Source: Mesonia aestuariivivens (GTDB lineage: Bacteria > Bacteroidota > Bacteroidia > Flavobacteriales > Flavobacteriaceae). From it: a stretch of DNA of 64,000 bases. The notes below the pieces were generated by a model that worked only from the letters and a program-made list of their open reading frames with translations, searched no databases and was not told where the DNA came from. Shown one piece after another: positions 9,492-19,103 of the stretch (positions are counted from its first letter, which is position 1; each line of letters starts with the position of its first letter). The translations under genes and the position numbers were made by a program. The DNA lies in NCBI RefSeq assembly GCF_019311235.1, contig NZ_JAHWDF010000003.1:186001-250000 (forward strand), written 5' to 3'.

Positions 9492-11540
9492 TTAATTAAT
9501 CTCTGGTAAAAAACCGTAATTTTTAGAATACATCATCATTTGTTTTTCAAAACTTTCTGGCTGAGTCACTTTAATGGTTTTAATTTCTCCATTATCATCC
9601 ATTTCAGGAACTAAAACAGGATTAATAAATCCGCTATAAGGAGCAGATTTGAATTTCTCATTTCTTTCTAAAACCTCTTTATGAATTTCTTGATCTACTT
9701 TTACTCCGTAGTTTTCAACTAAATTTTTAGCCGCTTCAAAATCTCCTTCAGATTTAATTCGTTGAGCTTCTTTTAACAACTCTCCAAACAACTCTCTCAA
9801 ACGCTCGTAATCTTTAATTTCGAAAGATGTTTTACCATCAACTTTCTCTTTTACGATAACTCCTTCTTCTTTTCCTTTTTCAAAAACCCAAGCGCTTACC
9901 CATTGGCGGTTACGCATGTGTGCTTCTTCGATATCGCTACCTACTTCTATACGAGTTAATTGCGTCATTAATCCGTTTCTTAAGTAATCGTTATAAGCTG
10001 CTTTTCCTAGTTTTTTATAATCGTCTGTTAAACCTAGTTCTTCTAATTTAGGATCCATTAAGTAGTAAAGACCAACTAAATCTGCACGACCTTCTTCCAT
10101 CGTAGAAGCATAGTTTTTTAACGTTTCTTTAGTTTCTCCTACTCCAGCGTTAATTTTACCAGATGCATGACCCACCACTTCATGAAGTGCTGTATGTAAT
10201 TTATCAGCTTGCGCTCCATATTTTTCTGAAAGCTGAATTTCTTCTTCATCGTGCGCAAACTCTTTTAATTTATTAGAACCGCCTGCATTTTCGTAAGCAT
10301 GAATAATATTTCCTAAAGAAACAGATTTACTTCCGTGAGTAGTTCTAATCCAATTAGCATTTGGCAAATTCACACCAATTGGTGTACTTGGCGAAGCATC
10401 TCCTGCTTCTCCCGCTACGATAACGGTTTTATAGGTAACCCCAACTACAGAGTCTTTTTTATGAGCATCCATAATTGGCGAATGATCTTCGAACCACTGT
10501 ACATTATCTTCTACGACTTGCATTTTTTTAGACATATCAAAATCTTTGATTTGCACAATAGTTTCGTAAGAACCACGGTAACCTTTAGGATCGTTATATA
10601 CTTCGATAAAACTGTTGATATAGTCTATATTCCCTTCTGTTGCTTCTACCCAAGCAACGTTATAATCGTCCCAAGTTTGAAGATCTCCAGTTTTGTAGTA
10701 TTTAATTAATAAGTCTAATGCGTTTGCTTGTTTTTCATTTTCGGCAACACCTTGAGCCTTTTCTAACCATTTGATAATTTCATCGATGGCCTGACCGTAC
10801 ATTCCGCCACTTTTCCAAACCTTCTCAACTAACTTACCATTTTCTTTTACAAGTTTAGAATTTAAACCGAAAGAAAGTGGGTGTTTTGGATTTGGTGATT
10901 TTTTTTCAGCATAAAAAGCATCTACCTCTTCTGCTGTAATATTCTCTCCATAAAAATTTACTGCAGAACCTTTTATTAACCCTTTATCTTCATTCAGGTT
11001 TACTTTTTTCATCGCTTTATCGTTAAATAAAACTTCGTAAGCTTCTCCTGTAAGTTTAGTATTGGTTTCTTTTAAAAGTGTATCAAAATATTCTTTTGAG
11101 AATTCTGGCATCATTTTATCCATCGAATAATGGTGATGAATCCCATTAGAAAACCAAAATCTTTTTAAATAGGTTTCAAAAGCTATCCATTCTTCAGCCT
11201 CTTTATCTCCTTCATAATTAGCATAAATATTTTCAAATGCTTTTCTAATCGTTAAGTTATGCTTGTAATTTTGATCCCAAAGTATATCACGACCAGACAA
11301 CCCAGCTTGTGTTAAATAGTATACTAACGTCTGTTCTTTTAACGAAAGATTTTCCCAACCTGGGATTTGGTAACGTAATATTTTTAAATCGGCCACTTCT
11401 TCTGCCGTGTAATCAAAATTATCTACTGCAGCGTTTTCTGTTTCTTCAGTAGAAGTGTTAGCTTCTTCTTTTTTATTATCCTCGCAAGAGACAATAAACA
11501 TAGATGCCGCTAAAAGCATGGGTATAAATTTAAATTTCAT
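9492..11540 (-). CDS. Dipeptidyl peptidase III family lipoprotein (M49)
   Basis: Zinc metallopeptidase of 682 residues. The M49 signature H453-E-V-V-G-H458 and the second motif E482-E-G-R-A-D487 are intact; by analogy to DPP III the zinc ligands are H453, H458 and E483. A lipoprotein signal (FIVSC, lipobox Cys19) followed by an acidic Asn/Glu/Thr-rich linker predicts an envelope-anchored enzyme that removes dipeptides from oligopeptides. The six-residue spaced HExxGH form distinguishes it from ordinary HExxH peptidases. A -7 box TACATTTG (minus, 11564-11571) lies 24 bp upstream. Transcribed alone. Confidence 0.92.
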   Translation of the reverse strand: MKFKFIPMLLAASMFIVSCEDNKKEEANTSTEETENAAVDNFDYTAEEVADLKILRYQIPGWENLSLKEQTLVYYLTQAGLSGRDILWDQNYKHNLTIRKAFENIYANYEGDKEAEEWIAFETYLKRFWFSNGIHHHYSMDKMMPEFSKEYFDTLLKETNTKLTGEAYEVLFNDKAMKKVNLNEDKGLIKGSAVNFYGENITAEEVDAFYAEKKSPNPKHPLSFGLNSKLVKENGKLVEKVWKSGGMYGQAIDEIIKWLEKAQGVAENEKQANALDLLIKYYKTGDLQTWDDYNVAWVEATEGNIDYINSFIEVYNDPKGYRGSYETIVQIKDFDMSKKMQVVEDNVQWFEDHSPIMDAHKKDSVVGVTYKTVIVAGEAGDASPSTPIGVNLPNANWIRTTHGSKSVSLGNIIHAYENAGGSNKLKEFAHDEEEIQLSEKYGAQADKLHTALHEVVGHASGKINAGVGETKETLKNYASTMEEGRADLVGLYYLMDPKLEELGLTDDYKKLGKAAYNDYLRNGLMTQLTRIEVGSDIEEAHMRNRQWVSAWVFEKGKEEGVIVKEKVDGKTSFEIKDYERLRELFGELLKEAQRIKSEGDFEAAKNLVENYGVKVDQEIHKEVLERNEKFKSAPYSGFINPVLVPEMDDNGEIKTIKVTQPESFEKQMMMYSKNYGFLPEIN

Positions 11541-11563
11541 GATAATGACATTAATTGTTTTTA

Positions 11564-11571
11564 CAAATGTA
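11564..11571 (-). promoter_or_regulatory. -7 promoter box of the M49 peptidase gene
   Basis: Reads TACATTTG on the minus strand, a full match to the Bacteroidota -7 consensus TAnnTTTG, 24 bp before the ATG at 11540. No TTG at the ideal -33 position. Confidence 0.5.
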
Positions 11572-11630
11572 AGGATTAAGGTTTTTTAAATTGCGTATAT
11601 TAGCTTAACAAAAATTAACAATTTTAAAAA

Positions 11631-12710
11631 ATGAAAATTTTCAAGTACCTGTTTTTCTTAATTCTTATTATATTAATTGGAGGCTCTATTTATGTAGCCA
11701 CTATTGATGGCGATTATCAGGCTGAAGAAACAATGGTGATGAACGTACCAGTCGCTATGGTTTATAATGAAGTGAATGATTTAAAAACTTGGGAAACATG
11801 GAGCCCTTGGAAATTAGAAGACCCTAATTTAGTAATTAACTACCTTGAAAAAACAAAAGGCGAAGGTGCTGCCTTTTCATGGATTGGAGATAAAAGTAAC
11901 GACGGAAGTATTAAAACCGTAGAAGCTATTCCATATCAATCTATTCTTCAAGAAATTACTTTTGAAATTCCGTTTGGAGAATCTCAGGGAGAATTATACT
12001 GGGTTTTTGAGCCTGTAGAAGGTAAAACTAAAGTTACTTGGGGAGTAAAAGGAAAACTAAGTTTCTTCGAGAAAATTAAATTAACTATTGAAGATGAATC
12101 TTCGGTTCAAAAATTTCAAGAAAAATTTGAAAAAGGATTAAAAAACCTCAACAATAACCTTTCTGAAAAAATGAAAGAATACTCGATCAATATTGATGGA
12201 GTTACAGAATATGGCGGAACTTTCTATATGTACGTCACCACTGCTTCTAAAAATACACCTGAGGCTTTAGATAATAAAATGAAACAATTACTACCACAAG
12301 TCACTAGTTTTATGGAGACTAATGATATTGCTATGAGTGGAGCTCCCATGATTATTTACAATCAAATCAATAAAAACGCGAATACAGCTATTATATCTTT
12401 TGGAGCCCCAACCCCTAGTAAAGTTGTAACTCCTTCAGAAAGTGACATTTTAAATGGTTATTTAGAGAGAACTAAAGCTTTAAAAGTAACTCTAAAAGGT
12501 AATCACAGTAATTTACCTGAAGCTTGGTTACAGGCGAAAAACTATTTAGGAAAGACAGATTTTGTAATTAATAAAGAGATTTCACCTTTTGAAATTTATA
12601 TTACAGATGCTTATAAAGAACCCAATCCATCTCGATGGGAAACTGAAATATACATTCCTATTAAAAGAAAAGAAAGCGAATTTACCAGCGTTAAAAATGA
12701 ATCTCTTTAA
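11631..12710 (+). CDS. Membrane-anchored SRPBCC protein with GyrI-like C-terminal domain
   Basis: Protein of 359 residues: one N-terminal membrane helix (about 4-25), an SRPBCC/START-like ligand-binding domain (about 30-165, with NDLKTWETWSPW typical of polyketide cyclase-like members), and a C-terminal AraC effector-binding (GyrI-like) domain (about 190-350). Such proteins bind small hydrophobic molecules, but the ligand here is unknown. Its stop overlaps the crcB start (TAATG), so the two are translationally coupled. Confidence 0.8.
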   Translation: MKIFKYLFFLILIILIGGSIYVATIDGDYQAEETMVMNVPVAMVYNEVNDLKTWETWSPWKLEDPNLVINYLEKTKGEGAAFSWIGDKSNDGSIKTVEAIPYQSILQEITFEIPFGESQGELYWVFEPVEGKTKVTWGVKGKLSFFEKIKLTIEDESSVQKFQEKFEKGLKNLNNNLSEKMKEYSINIDGVTEYGGTFYMYVTTASKNTPEALDNKMKQLLPQVTSFMETNDIAMSGAPMIIYNQINKNANTAIISFGAPTPSKVVTPSESDILNGYLERTKALKVTLKGNHSNLPEAWLQAKNYLGKTDFVINKEISPFEIYITDAYKEPNPSRWETEIYIPIKRKESEFTSVKNESL

Positions 12711-13081
12711 TGAAACAATTAGCATTAGTATTTTTAGGTGGAGGTACAGGAAGTATAATGAGATTTTTATTAGGAAAATGGCTTAATAATTTTTCTACAG
12801 GAATACCTTACGGAACCTTCTTAGCAAACGTACTAGGGAGTTTATTAATAGGTCTTATTTTAGGCTACTTTGCTAAATCTGAGCACCTCTCTCAAGAAAC
12901 TACTCTACTTTTAGCGACAGGATTTTGTGGTGGTTTTACTACATTTTCAACTTTTGCCTACGAAAGTCATATGTTTCTGAGATCAGGAGATTTTATAACT
13001 TTTGCAGCTTACGGATTAACCAGTGTTATTATTGGTTTTGCAGCTGTATTTTTAGGAATGTGGTTGGTGAAGTTTATTTAA
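12710..13081 (+). CDS. crcB: Fluoride-selective ion channel CrcB/FluC
   Basis: Four-helix membrane protein of 123 residues, the normal size of FluC, which works as a dual-topology dimer and exports fluoride. Conserved motifs are GGGTGSIMRF (9-18), NVLGSLLIG (40-48) and GFCGGFTTFSTFAYE (71-85), including the central Gly-Thr-Thr-Phe-Ser-Thr-Phe run. The gene is coupled to the SRPBCC gene by a one-base overlap and there is no room for a separate fluoride riboswitch. Its 3' end overlaps the converging DUF1684 gene by eight bases. Confidence 0.95.
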   Translation: MKQLALVFLGGGTGSIMRFLLGKWLNNFSTGIPYGTFLANVLGSLLIGLILGYFAKSEHLSQETTLLLATGFCGGFTTFSTFAYESHMFLRSGDFITFAAYGLTSVIIGFAAVFLGMWLVKFI

Positions 13082-13706
13082 CCGAATTATTCTTTTTAAC
13101 AGAATGCTTTTTATACTTTTTTACTCCTGCTTCAATTTTAACAGGTAAATCATTCTCTTCAGGAGGAATAGGGCAAGAATAAACTCCATTGTAAGCACAA
13201 TAAGGATTATAAGCTCTATTAAAATCTAAAATCACTTCTGATTTTTGTGGAATTTTAAAATCTAAATACCTACCACCGCCATAAGTCGTTTCACCATTGG
13301 TTAAATCTGTAAAGGGAATAAAAAGATAATCTTTGTACTGAGGATCTACACTTAAACGCTGACTTTGATAAACATTCAATTTCAACTCTTTTCCTTTTAA
13401 AATAAAATTTAATTCACCATATTTTACATAAATTGGTTTTCTTTCTGTAGTTGTAGGCATCACAAATGTTACTTGTGATTCAATTTTATGGAAAGTTGCT
13501 TTTACGATGTATGCTGAATCGATTTCAAAAAAATCTAAACTTTTAAAATTTTCTAAATCTTCATCTATTAAAGGTGAAGTATCTTTATTAGCAAATTCTT
13601 CATTTAAATGTTCCTGATAACCTTGAGAAGTAAATAAACTATCCTCTTGTGCATAAACACAAAGAGAAAAGCAACACATTCCGATTAAAAAAATTAAGCG
13701 TTCCAA
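13074..13706 (-). CDS. Exported DUF1684 domain protein
   Basis: Protein of 210 residues with a signal peptide MERLIFLIGMCCFSLCVYAQ. The DUF1684 signature is clear near the C-terminus: DFNRAYNPYCAYNGVYSCPI followed by PPEENDLPVKIEAGVKKY. Function of DUF1684 is unknown. The start codon is TTG at 13706: it is the only choice that gives a complete signal peptide, since the next ATG (13679) would cut it in half. A perfect -7 box TACCTTTG (minus, 13723-13730) puts transcription start about 10 bp before this TTG, which fits a short leader. Confidence 0.85.
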   Translation of the reverse strand: MERLIFLIGMCCFSLCVYAQEDSLFTSQGYQEHLNEEFANKDTSPLIDEDLENFKSLDFFEIDSAYIVKATFHKIESQVTFVMPTTTERKPIYVKYGELNFILKGKELKLNVYQSQRLSVDPQYKDYLFIPFTDLTNGETTYGGGRYLDFKIPQKSEVILDFNRAYNPYCAYNGVYSCPIPPEENDLPVKIEAGVKKYKKHSVKKNNSVK

Positions 13707-13769
13707 CTTTTAGTATTTACTACAAAGGTAATTTGAAAATGATTTTTTCTACTAAAAAAACAAGAAATA

Positions 13770-13967
13770 TTATTTTCTTACTTTAATCTTTCTTAATTGT
13801 CTATTATTACTAAATAAACCTTTAGCTATAATTGAAACTATAAAAAGATCTGCAAAAATAATAAATAACACTCTTAAAATTTGGGTACCCGTAAAGTCTC
13901 CCATCGCGAAACCTAAAATTCCTGTTACTAATGTTAATACTAAAAAAATGATACTTTTATCTTTCAT
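13770..13967 (-). CDS. Small membrane protein, DUF1328-like
   Basis: 65 residues with two hydrophobic helices (about 7-24 and 30-50) and a basic tail (RQLRKIKVRK). The pattern ILGF...GTQILRVLFIIFADLFIVSIIAKGL resembles the short DUF1328/YtjA two-helix proteins, but the resemblance is general. Isolated gene with no partner on the same strand. Function unknown. Confidence 0.6.
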   Translation of the reverse strand: MKDKSIIFLVLTLVTGILGFAMGDFTGTQILRVLFIIFADLFIVSIIAKGLFSNNRQLRKIKVRK

Positions 13968-14094
13968 GTTTTCTATAATATTTTCGGTAAATATAGACGA
14001 GAAATCAATTGAAAAATATTAAGGTATTGCTAATTCTATTTAATTTAACCAAAAAAAATTTAATTAGTTAAACTGTGTTAACAAATCACCCACA

Positions 14095-14130
14095 CAAAAA
14101 AGCCTTCAGTTTAGATTTAACTGAAGGCTT
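14095..14130 (-). terminator. Terminator of icmF
   Basis: Stem AAGCCTTCAGTT / AACTGAAGGCTT with a six- to seven-base loop, followed on the minus strand by a T run (complement of 14095-14100). It lies 22 bp downstream of the icmF stop. Confidence 0.9.
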
Positions 14131-14151
14131 TCTACTTAAAAAAAAAATTGA

Positions 14152-17100
14152 TTACATATTTCTTCGGTATTGGCCACCTACTTCAAATAAAGCTTCTGTA
14201 ATTTGACCTAAAGAACAAACTTTAGTTGCTTCCATTAATTCTGCAAAAATGTTTTGATTATGAATAGCTGCATCTTGAACTTTACTGAGCGCTTCATCTG
14301 CACTATTCTCATAAGTTTTATGAAGTTTGGTTAAAGTAGTAAGCTGAAATTGCTTTTCTTCTTCGGTAGCTCTAATCACTTCTCCTGGAGTTACCGTTGG
14401 CGAACCTTTACTACTTAAAAATGTATTTACCCCAATAATTGGGAAATCTCCATTATGCTTTAAAGTCTCGTAATACAAACTCTCTTCCTGAATTTTAGAA
14501 CGTTGATACATCGTTTCCATTGCGCCAAGTACACCACCACGTTCTGTAATTCTATCAAATTCTGTTAGCACTGCATCTTCGACCAAATCTGTCAATTCTT
14601 CAATGATAAAAGAACCCTGAATAGGATTTTCATTTTTAGCTAATCCTAACTCTTTATTAATAATAAGCTGAATAGCCATCGCACGTCTAACCGATTCTTC
14701 TGTTGGTGTAGTAATCGCTTCATCATAAGCATTGGTATGCAACGAATTACAGTTATCGTAAATTGCATACAAAGCTTGAAGTGTTGTTCTAATATCATTA
14801 AAATCGATTTCCTGAGCATGTAAAGATCTTCCTGAAGTTTGAATATGATACTTTAGCATCTGTGCTCTAGAATTAGCTCCATATTTATGCTTTAGCGCTT
14901 TAGACCAAATTTTTCTAGCTACACGACCAATTACCGCATATTCCGGATCTATTCCGTTAGAGAAAAAGAACGATAGGTTTGGGCCAAATTTATTAATATC
15001 CATTCCTCTACTTAAGTAATATTCTACATAAGTAAACCCATTAGCTAAAGTAAGTGCCAATTGCGTGATTGGGTTTGCGCCAGCTTCAGCAATATGGTAT
15101 CCAGAAATAGAAACCGAATAAAAGTTTCTTACTTTATTATCAATAAAATATTCTTGGACATCACCCATTAAACGTAAAGCAAATTCAGTTGAAAAAATAC
15201 AAGTGTTTTGCGCTTGATCTTCTTTTAAAATATCGGCTTGTACGGTACCACGAACCACCGCCATGGTTTCTTGTTTTATTTTCCCGTAAATCTCTTTTGA
15301 AAGCACAAGATCTCCAGTAACACCTAGTAACATTAAGCCAAGTCCATTATTCCCTTCTGGTAGCTCTCCTCGATATGTTGGTCGCTCTAAGCCACTTTCT
15401 TTATAAATAGCTTTAATTTTTTCTTCCACTTCTTCTTCGAGTCCGTTCTCTATGATGTACTTTTCACATTGCTGATCTATAGCCGCATTCATAAAGAAAC
15501 CAAGCAACATTGGCGCTGGACCATTAATAGTCATACTCACCGAAGTTAAATGGTGTGCTAGATCGAATCCTGAATAAAGTTTCTTAGCATCGTCTAAACA
15601 ACAAATAGAAACTCCAGCATTACCAATTTTTCCGTAGATATCTGGTCGCTCATCGGGATCGTTACCATATAAAGTTACCGAATCAAAAGCGGTAGAAAGA
15701 CGCTTAGCCGGCAAACCTAAACTCACGTAATGAAAACGACGATTGGTACGCTCTGGCCCGCCTTCTCCTGCAAACATTCTGGTAGGATCTTCTCCCTGAC
15801 GTTTAAACGGATATAAACCTGCCGTATATGGGAATTCTCCTGGTACATTTTCTTGTAAAAGCCACTTTAATAAATCTCCCCAAGCTTTATATTTTGGCAA
15901 AGCCACTTTTGGAATTTGTGAGTGTGAAAGTGACTCGGTATGCGTTTCTATTTTAATTTCTTTATCACGAACTTTAAAGGTATAAATAGGATCTTTGTAT
16001 TTTTTGACGGTATCTTCCCATTTCAAAATTTCTTCCCAGTTGTAAGGATCAAAGTCCATTTTTGTTTTGTTGAATTGAGCAATCAGTAACTCTAAAAACT
16101 GTTGACCACCGTCATCCTGAACTTGATTCAGGATCTCATTTTCATCAAGACCAGACTTAGTTAAACAAGACTTCTCGACTCCGCTCGAAGTGACATTAAT
16201 AACTGAAAGAATTGTCTTATAAATACCGTAGAGTTTTTGCGCTACTTCTACTTGGTTTTCTACAGTTTCATCATAACCACGATTATTTTCTGCAATTTCT
16301 GAAAGATACCTAACTCGTCTAGGTGGAATTACATATATTTTTTCAGACATCTCTTCTGAAATATGGTATTCACTTTTTAAGGAAGTTTCTGTTTTCTCTG
16401 CCAAGGTATCCATAATCTTACTGTAAAGATTATTCATTCCAGGGTCATTAAATTGTGAAGCTATCGTTCCATAAACCGGAAGTTTTTCAGCATCCTCATG
16501 CCATAACTGGTGATTACGTTGGTATTGTTTTTTCACATCACGCAAAGCATCTAAAGCACCACGTTTATCAAATTTATTAATAGCAACGATATCGGCAAAA
16601 TCGAGCATATCTATTTTCTCCAATTGGGTTGCTGCACCAAATTCTGGTGTCATTACATAAAGAGAAACATCTGAATGGTCTAAAATTTCGGTATCACTTT
16701 GCCCAATACCTGAAGTTTCTAAAATAATTAAATCATATTCCGCAGCTTTTAAAACCTCTATCGCTTCTTGTACATATTTAGAAAGTGCCAGATTGGATTG
16801 ACGAGTGGCTAAAGAACGCATATAAACTCGTGGTGAATTAATGGCATTCATACGAATACGGTCTCCTAATAAAGCGCCACCGGTTTTTCTTTTTGACGGA
16901 TCTACCGAAATAATCCCAATGGTTTTATCTTCAAAATCTACTAAAAAACGACGCACCAATTCATCTACTAAAGAAGATTTACCAGAACCACCAGTTCCTG
17001 TAATTCCCAATACTGGAGTTTTGATATTCTTATTTTTCTCATGAATTTCACCTAAAGTAGACTTTGCTATGTCAGGAAAATTTTCTGCAGAAGAAATAAT

Positions 17101-17604
17101 CCGCGCAATAGCTTTATCATTTTTAGAAGCAAGTTGTTCTAATTCTCCATTCAAAACATCACCAATGGCGTAATCTGATTTTTGAACCAAATCATTAATC
17201 ATTCCTTGTAAACCTAATTCTCTACCATCATCGGGAGCATAAATTCTTGTAATTCCGTATTCGTGAAGTTCTTTAATTTCATCTGGAAGAATTACGCCGC
17301 CACCGCCGCCAAATATTTTAATATGCCCTGCTCCTTTTTCTTTGAGTAAATCATACATATATTTAAAATATTCAGTATGCCCTCCTTGGTAAGAAGTCAT
17401 CGCAATCGCATTGGCATCTTCTTGTATTGCCGTATTTACTACTTCTTCTACACTTCTATCGTGACCTAAATGTATCACTTCTACTCCCGTAGATTGAATG
17501 ATACGTCGCATAATATTAATAGCGGCATCGTGACCATCAAATAATGAGGCTGCTGTAACTATTCTTACTTTATAATTAGGTTTATAAGGCTTAGGTTGTT
17601 CCAT
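14152..17604 (-). CDS. icmF: Fused B12-dependent isobutyryl-CoA mutase with G-protein chaperone
   Basis: IcmF interconverts isobutyryl-CoA and n-butyryl-CoA with adenosylcobalamin, and carries its own repair GTPase. Domain order over 1,150 residues: B12-binding domain (about 12-140, axial histidine in FDGHDAAI, H25, plus SYQGG and a GGGGG loop), MeaB-like G domain with Walker A GTGGSGKS (203-210), then the acyl-CoA mutase barrel (from about 590, with [20 protein letters not shown] and [17 protein letters not shown]). Residues 471-498, between the G and mutase domains, are encoded by an 84-bp intergenic-type repeat (16111-16194) and look unlike any IcmF sequence I know; without them the length is normal. 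Single gene, no B12 riboswitch seen upstream. Confidence 0.95.
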   Translation of the reverse strand: MEQPKPYKPNYKVRIVTAASLFDGHDAAINIMRRIIQSTGVEVIHLGHDRSVEEVVNTAIQEDANAIAMTSYQGGHTEYFKYMYDLLKEKGAGHIKIFGGGGGVILPDEIKELHEYGITRIYAPDDGRELGLQGMINDLVQKSDYAIGDVLNGELEQLASKNDKAIARIISSAENFPDIAKSTLGEIHEKNKNIKTPVLGITGTGGSGKSSLVDELVRRFLVDFEDKTIGIISVDPSKRKTGGALLGDRIRMNAINSPRVYMRSLATRQSNLALSKYVQEAIEVLKAAEYDLIILETSGIGQSDTEILDHSDVSLYVMTPEFGAATQLEKIDMLDFADIVAINKFDKRGALDALRDVKKQYQRNHQLWHEDAEKLPVYGTIASQFNDPGMNNLYSKIMDTLAEKTETSLKSEYHISEEMSEKIYVIPPRRVRYLSEIAENNRGYDETVENQVEVAQKLYGIYKTILSVINVTSSGVEKSCLTKSGLDENEILNQVQDDGGQQFLELLIAQFNKTKMDFDPYNWEEILKWEDTVKKYKDPIYTFKVRDKEIKIETHTESLSHSQIPKVALPKYKAWGDLLKWLLQENVPGEFPYTAGLYPFKRQGEDPTRMFAGEGGPERTNRRFHYVSLGLPAKRLSTAFDSVTLYGNDPDERPDIYGKIGNAGVSICCLDDAKKLYSGFDLAHHLTSVSMTINGPAPMLLGFFMNAAIDQQCEKYIIENGLEEEVEEKIKAIYKESGLERPTYRGELPEGNNGLGLMLLGVTGDLVLSKEIYGKIKQETMAVVRGTVQADILKEDQAQNTCIFSTEFALRLMGDVQEYFIDNKVRNFYSVSISGYHIAEAGANPITQLALTLANGFTYVEYYLSRGMDINKFGPNLSFFFSNGIDPEYAVIGRVARKIWSKALKHKYGANSRAQMLKYHIQTSGRSLHAQEIDFNDIRTTLQALYAIYDNCNSLHTNAYDEAITTPTEESVRRAMAIQLIINKELGLAKNENPIQGSFIIEELTDLVEDAVLTEFDRITERGGVLGAMETMYQRSKIQEESLYYETLKHNGDFPIIGVNTFLSSKGSPTVTPGEVIRATEEEKQFQLTTLTKLHKTYENSADEALSKVQDAAIHNQNIFAELMEATKVCSLGQITEALFEVGGQYRRNM
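16111..16194. repeat. In-frame intergenic-type repeat inserted in icmF
   Basis: An 84-bp segment bounded by GTCA and TGAC contains the hairpin ATCCTGAACTTGATTCAGGAT and, at 16167-16195, a 29-bp stretch identical to 56698-56726, which lies between leuD and leuB. Both halves are of a type that I associate with noncoding dispersed repeats in flavobacterial genomes. The length is exactly 28 codons, so the reading frame of icmF is kept. Confidence 0.85.
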
Positions 17605-17873
17605 TGAATTATTCTGAATTTCTGATGGGTAAATTTAAGAAAATACTATTAATATAGAAGTTATTGTCTCGAAGGATTTAAAGTTATCAAAATAAGAAAA
17701 ATGTTTCAAATTTTAATCTCATTTGAAATTAATAACTTTATAAACAAACCTGCCTCTTTCAATTCTTACTATTTTAAATTATTTATTAAAGACTAGAGAT
17801 TATTTTTTCCTTCATTCATAAAGTCTATTTTTGAATTGAATATAAATTAGCAATAATCTTAAAAACAATACTA
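17605..17873. promoter_or_regulatory. Divergent icmF / DUF4197 intergenic region
   Basis: 269 bp, very AT-rich. On the plus strand a -7 box TATTTTTG at 17826-17833 would start transcription about 34 bp before the DUF4197 gene. No clear box for icmF and no B12-box-like conserved structure was recognised. Confidence 0.35.
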
Positions 17874-18584
17874 ATGATCAAACAAATACTTCTAAGCTGT
17901 CTCGTATGTTTTTCATTACTTTCATGCGCAGAACTACAAACTATTGCTGAAAATTATCCAAGACAAGGAATGGAGCTTAGCCAAGACCAAATTGCTAACG
18001 GATTGAAACAGGCGCTAGATAAAGGCATAGATGAGCAGGTTACCAAGCTTACTCAGACCGATGGATTTTACAAAAATCAACTCGTTAAGATTTTATTACC
18101 AGAAGAGTTACAAAAAGTTGAAAAAGGTTTAAGAAATATTGGATTAGGCAGTTTAGCGGATGAAGGTATTAAAGCTTTAAACCGTGCTGCTGAAGATGCT
18201 ACCAAAGAGGCGACCCCAATTTTTGTAAATGCAATTAAACAAATGACTTTTAATGATGCTAAAAATATCCTCTTAGGTAATGATCGCGCAGCTACCACTT
18301 ATTTAGAACAAAAAACCAATCAAGTGTTATATGATAAATTTAACCCAGTGATTAAAAATTCATTTAATAAAGTTGGCGCAGATCAAATTTGGGCTAATAT
18401 AATTACAAAGTATAATAATATTCCTTTTACACAAAAAGTTAATCCAGACCTTACAGATTATGTAACACAGCAAGCACTTGATGGAGTTTACAAAATGATC
18501 GCTGTAGAAGAAAAAGATATTAGAACTAACCTAGCAAGTAGATCTACAGAGCTATTAAAAAAAGTTTTTGCCTTACAAGATTAA
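17874..18584 (+). CDS. DUF4197 family lipoprotein
   Basis: Protein of 236 residues with a lipoprotein signal (CFSLLSC, lipobox Cys18), predicted to be anchored in the envelope. The body is alpha-helical and matches the DUF4197 pattern: SQDQIANGLKQALDKGI near residue 36, then LPEELQKVEKGLRNIGLG and a long helical C-terminal part ending with KVFALQD. The family has no established biochemical role. Single gene, probably ending at the hairpin at 18687-18724. Confidence 0.8.
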   Translation: MIKQILLSCLVCFSLLSCAELQTIAENYPRQGMELSQDQIANGLKQALDKGIDEQVTKLTQTDGFYKNQLVKILLPEELQKVEKGLRNIGLGSLADEGIKALNRAAEDATKEATPIFVNAIKQMTFNDAKNILLGNDRAATTYLEQKTNQVLYDKFNPVIKNSFNKVGADQIWANIITKYNNIPFTQKVNPDLTDYVTQQALDGVYKMIAVEEKDIRTNLASRSTELLKKVFALQD

Positions 18585-18641
18585 TAATACTAAACTAATA
18601 CTTCGTAATATTAAGATAACATCAAGAACTGATCTATAATT

Positions 18642-18724
18642 TATATTTGTAATGAGACTTAGGGTATCTCACTATTTATTTGGGTTAAAAAAAAGCCTAG
18701 GAAAATTTTCCTAGGCTTTTTTTT
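18642..18724 (+). ncRNA. Candidate small RNA (or 3' end of the DUF4197 transcript)
   Basis: A perfect -7 box TATATTTG (18642-18649) is followed after about 45 bp by a very strong terminator (18687-18724), with no reading frame between. A transcript starting near 18656 would be about 70 nt and contain a small TGAGA...TCTCA stem before the terminator. No -33 TTG is present at the usual spacing, so this is only a candidate; the hairpin may simply end the upstream mRNA. Confidence 0.3.
18687..18724. terminator. Strong bidirectional terminator
   Basis: Perfect palindrome AAAAAGCCTAGGAAAA / TTTTCCTAGGCTTTTT with A and T tracts on the two sides; ends the DUF4197 transcript. Confidence 0.9.
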
Positions 18725-18838
18725 GTTAATTTATTAACGACAAAACACACCATTCATCTATACTTTATTAATAGCTTAACGAATTTTAGTAAAAGCAAAA
18801 CAACTTATCTTTTAGTTTTGTAAAAAGAAAAAGATAGT

Positions 18839-19018
18839 ATGTTTAATTGGAACCAAAATAAAGATAGAATACAACGTCTCAAAGAAAAATACACACGTTT
18901 AATGAAACGTGCATACGAGATTGCCCCTAGAAATAAGAAAAAAAGTGACTATCTTAATAGTGAAGCTAAACAGATTTTACAAGAATTAAGAATATTAGAA
19001 ATAAACCAATTACATTAA
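18839..19018 (+). CDS. Lacal_2735 family small protein
   Basis: A 59-codon gene starting MFNWNQNKDRIQRLKEKYTR and continuing with LMKRAYEIAPRNKKKSD and a C-terminal helix EAKQILQELRILE. The pattern (short Phe/Trp start, KLxEKYxxLMKxAYE, then NxKKSD and a Glu/Ala/Leu helix) matches the Lacal_2735 family of roughly 55-60 residue Flavobacteriaceae proteins of unknown function. It is highly charged, cytosolic and probably a helical hairpin. A perfect -7 box TAGTTTTG at 18813-18820 lies 18 bp upstream, supporting expression as its own unit. Confidence 0.8.
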   Translation: MFNWNQNKDRIQRLKEKYTRLMKRAYEIAPRNKKKSDYLNSEAKQILQELRILEINQLH

Positions 19019-19103
19019 TTTAATATTATCTTAAACTAATCTTCTCTTTTTCTAAATTAATTGGTTCCTTTTCAACATTTTAACTATTATTTTTCTTTTT
19101 TAT

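Noticed and set aside
10335-10709. 124-codon plus-strand reading frame inside the M49 peptidase gene
   Set aside because: It lies antisense to a clearly conserved gene, has no family features and no promoter box; it is a shadow of the real frame.
12600-12710. Fluoride riboswitch upstream of crcB
   Set aside because: crcB overlaps the end of the SRPBCC gene by one base, and the region upstream is coding sequence.
17605-17873. Cobalamin riboswitch upstream of icmF
   Set aside because: No B12-box-like conserved sequence or complex structure was recognised in this AT-rich region.
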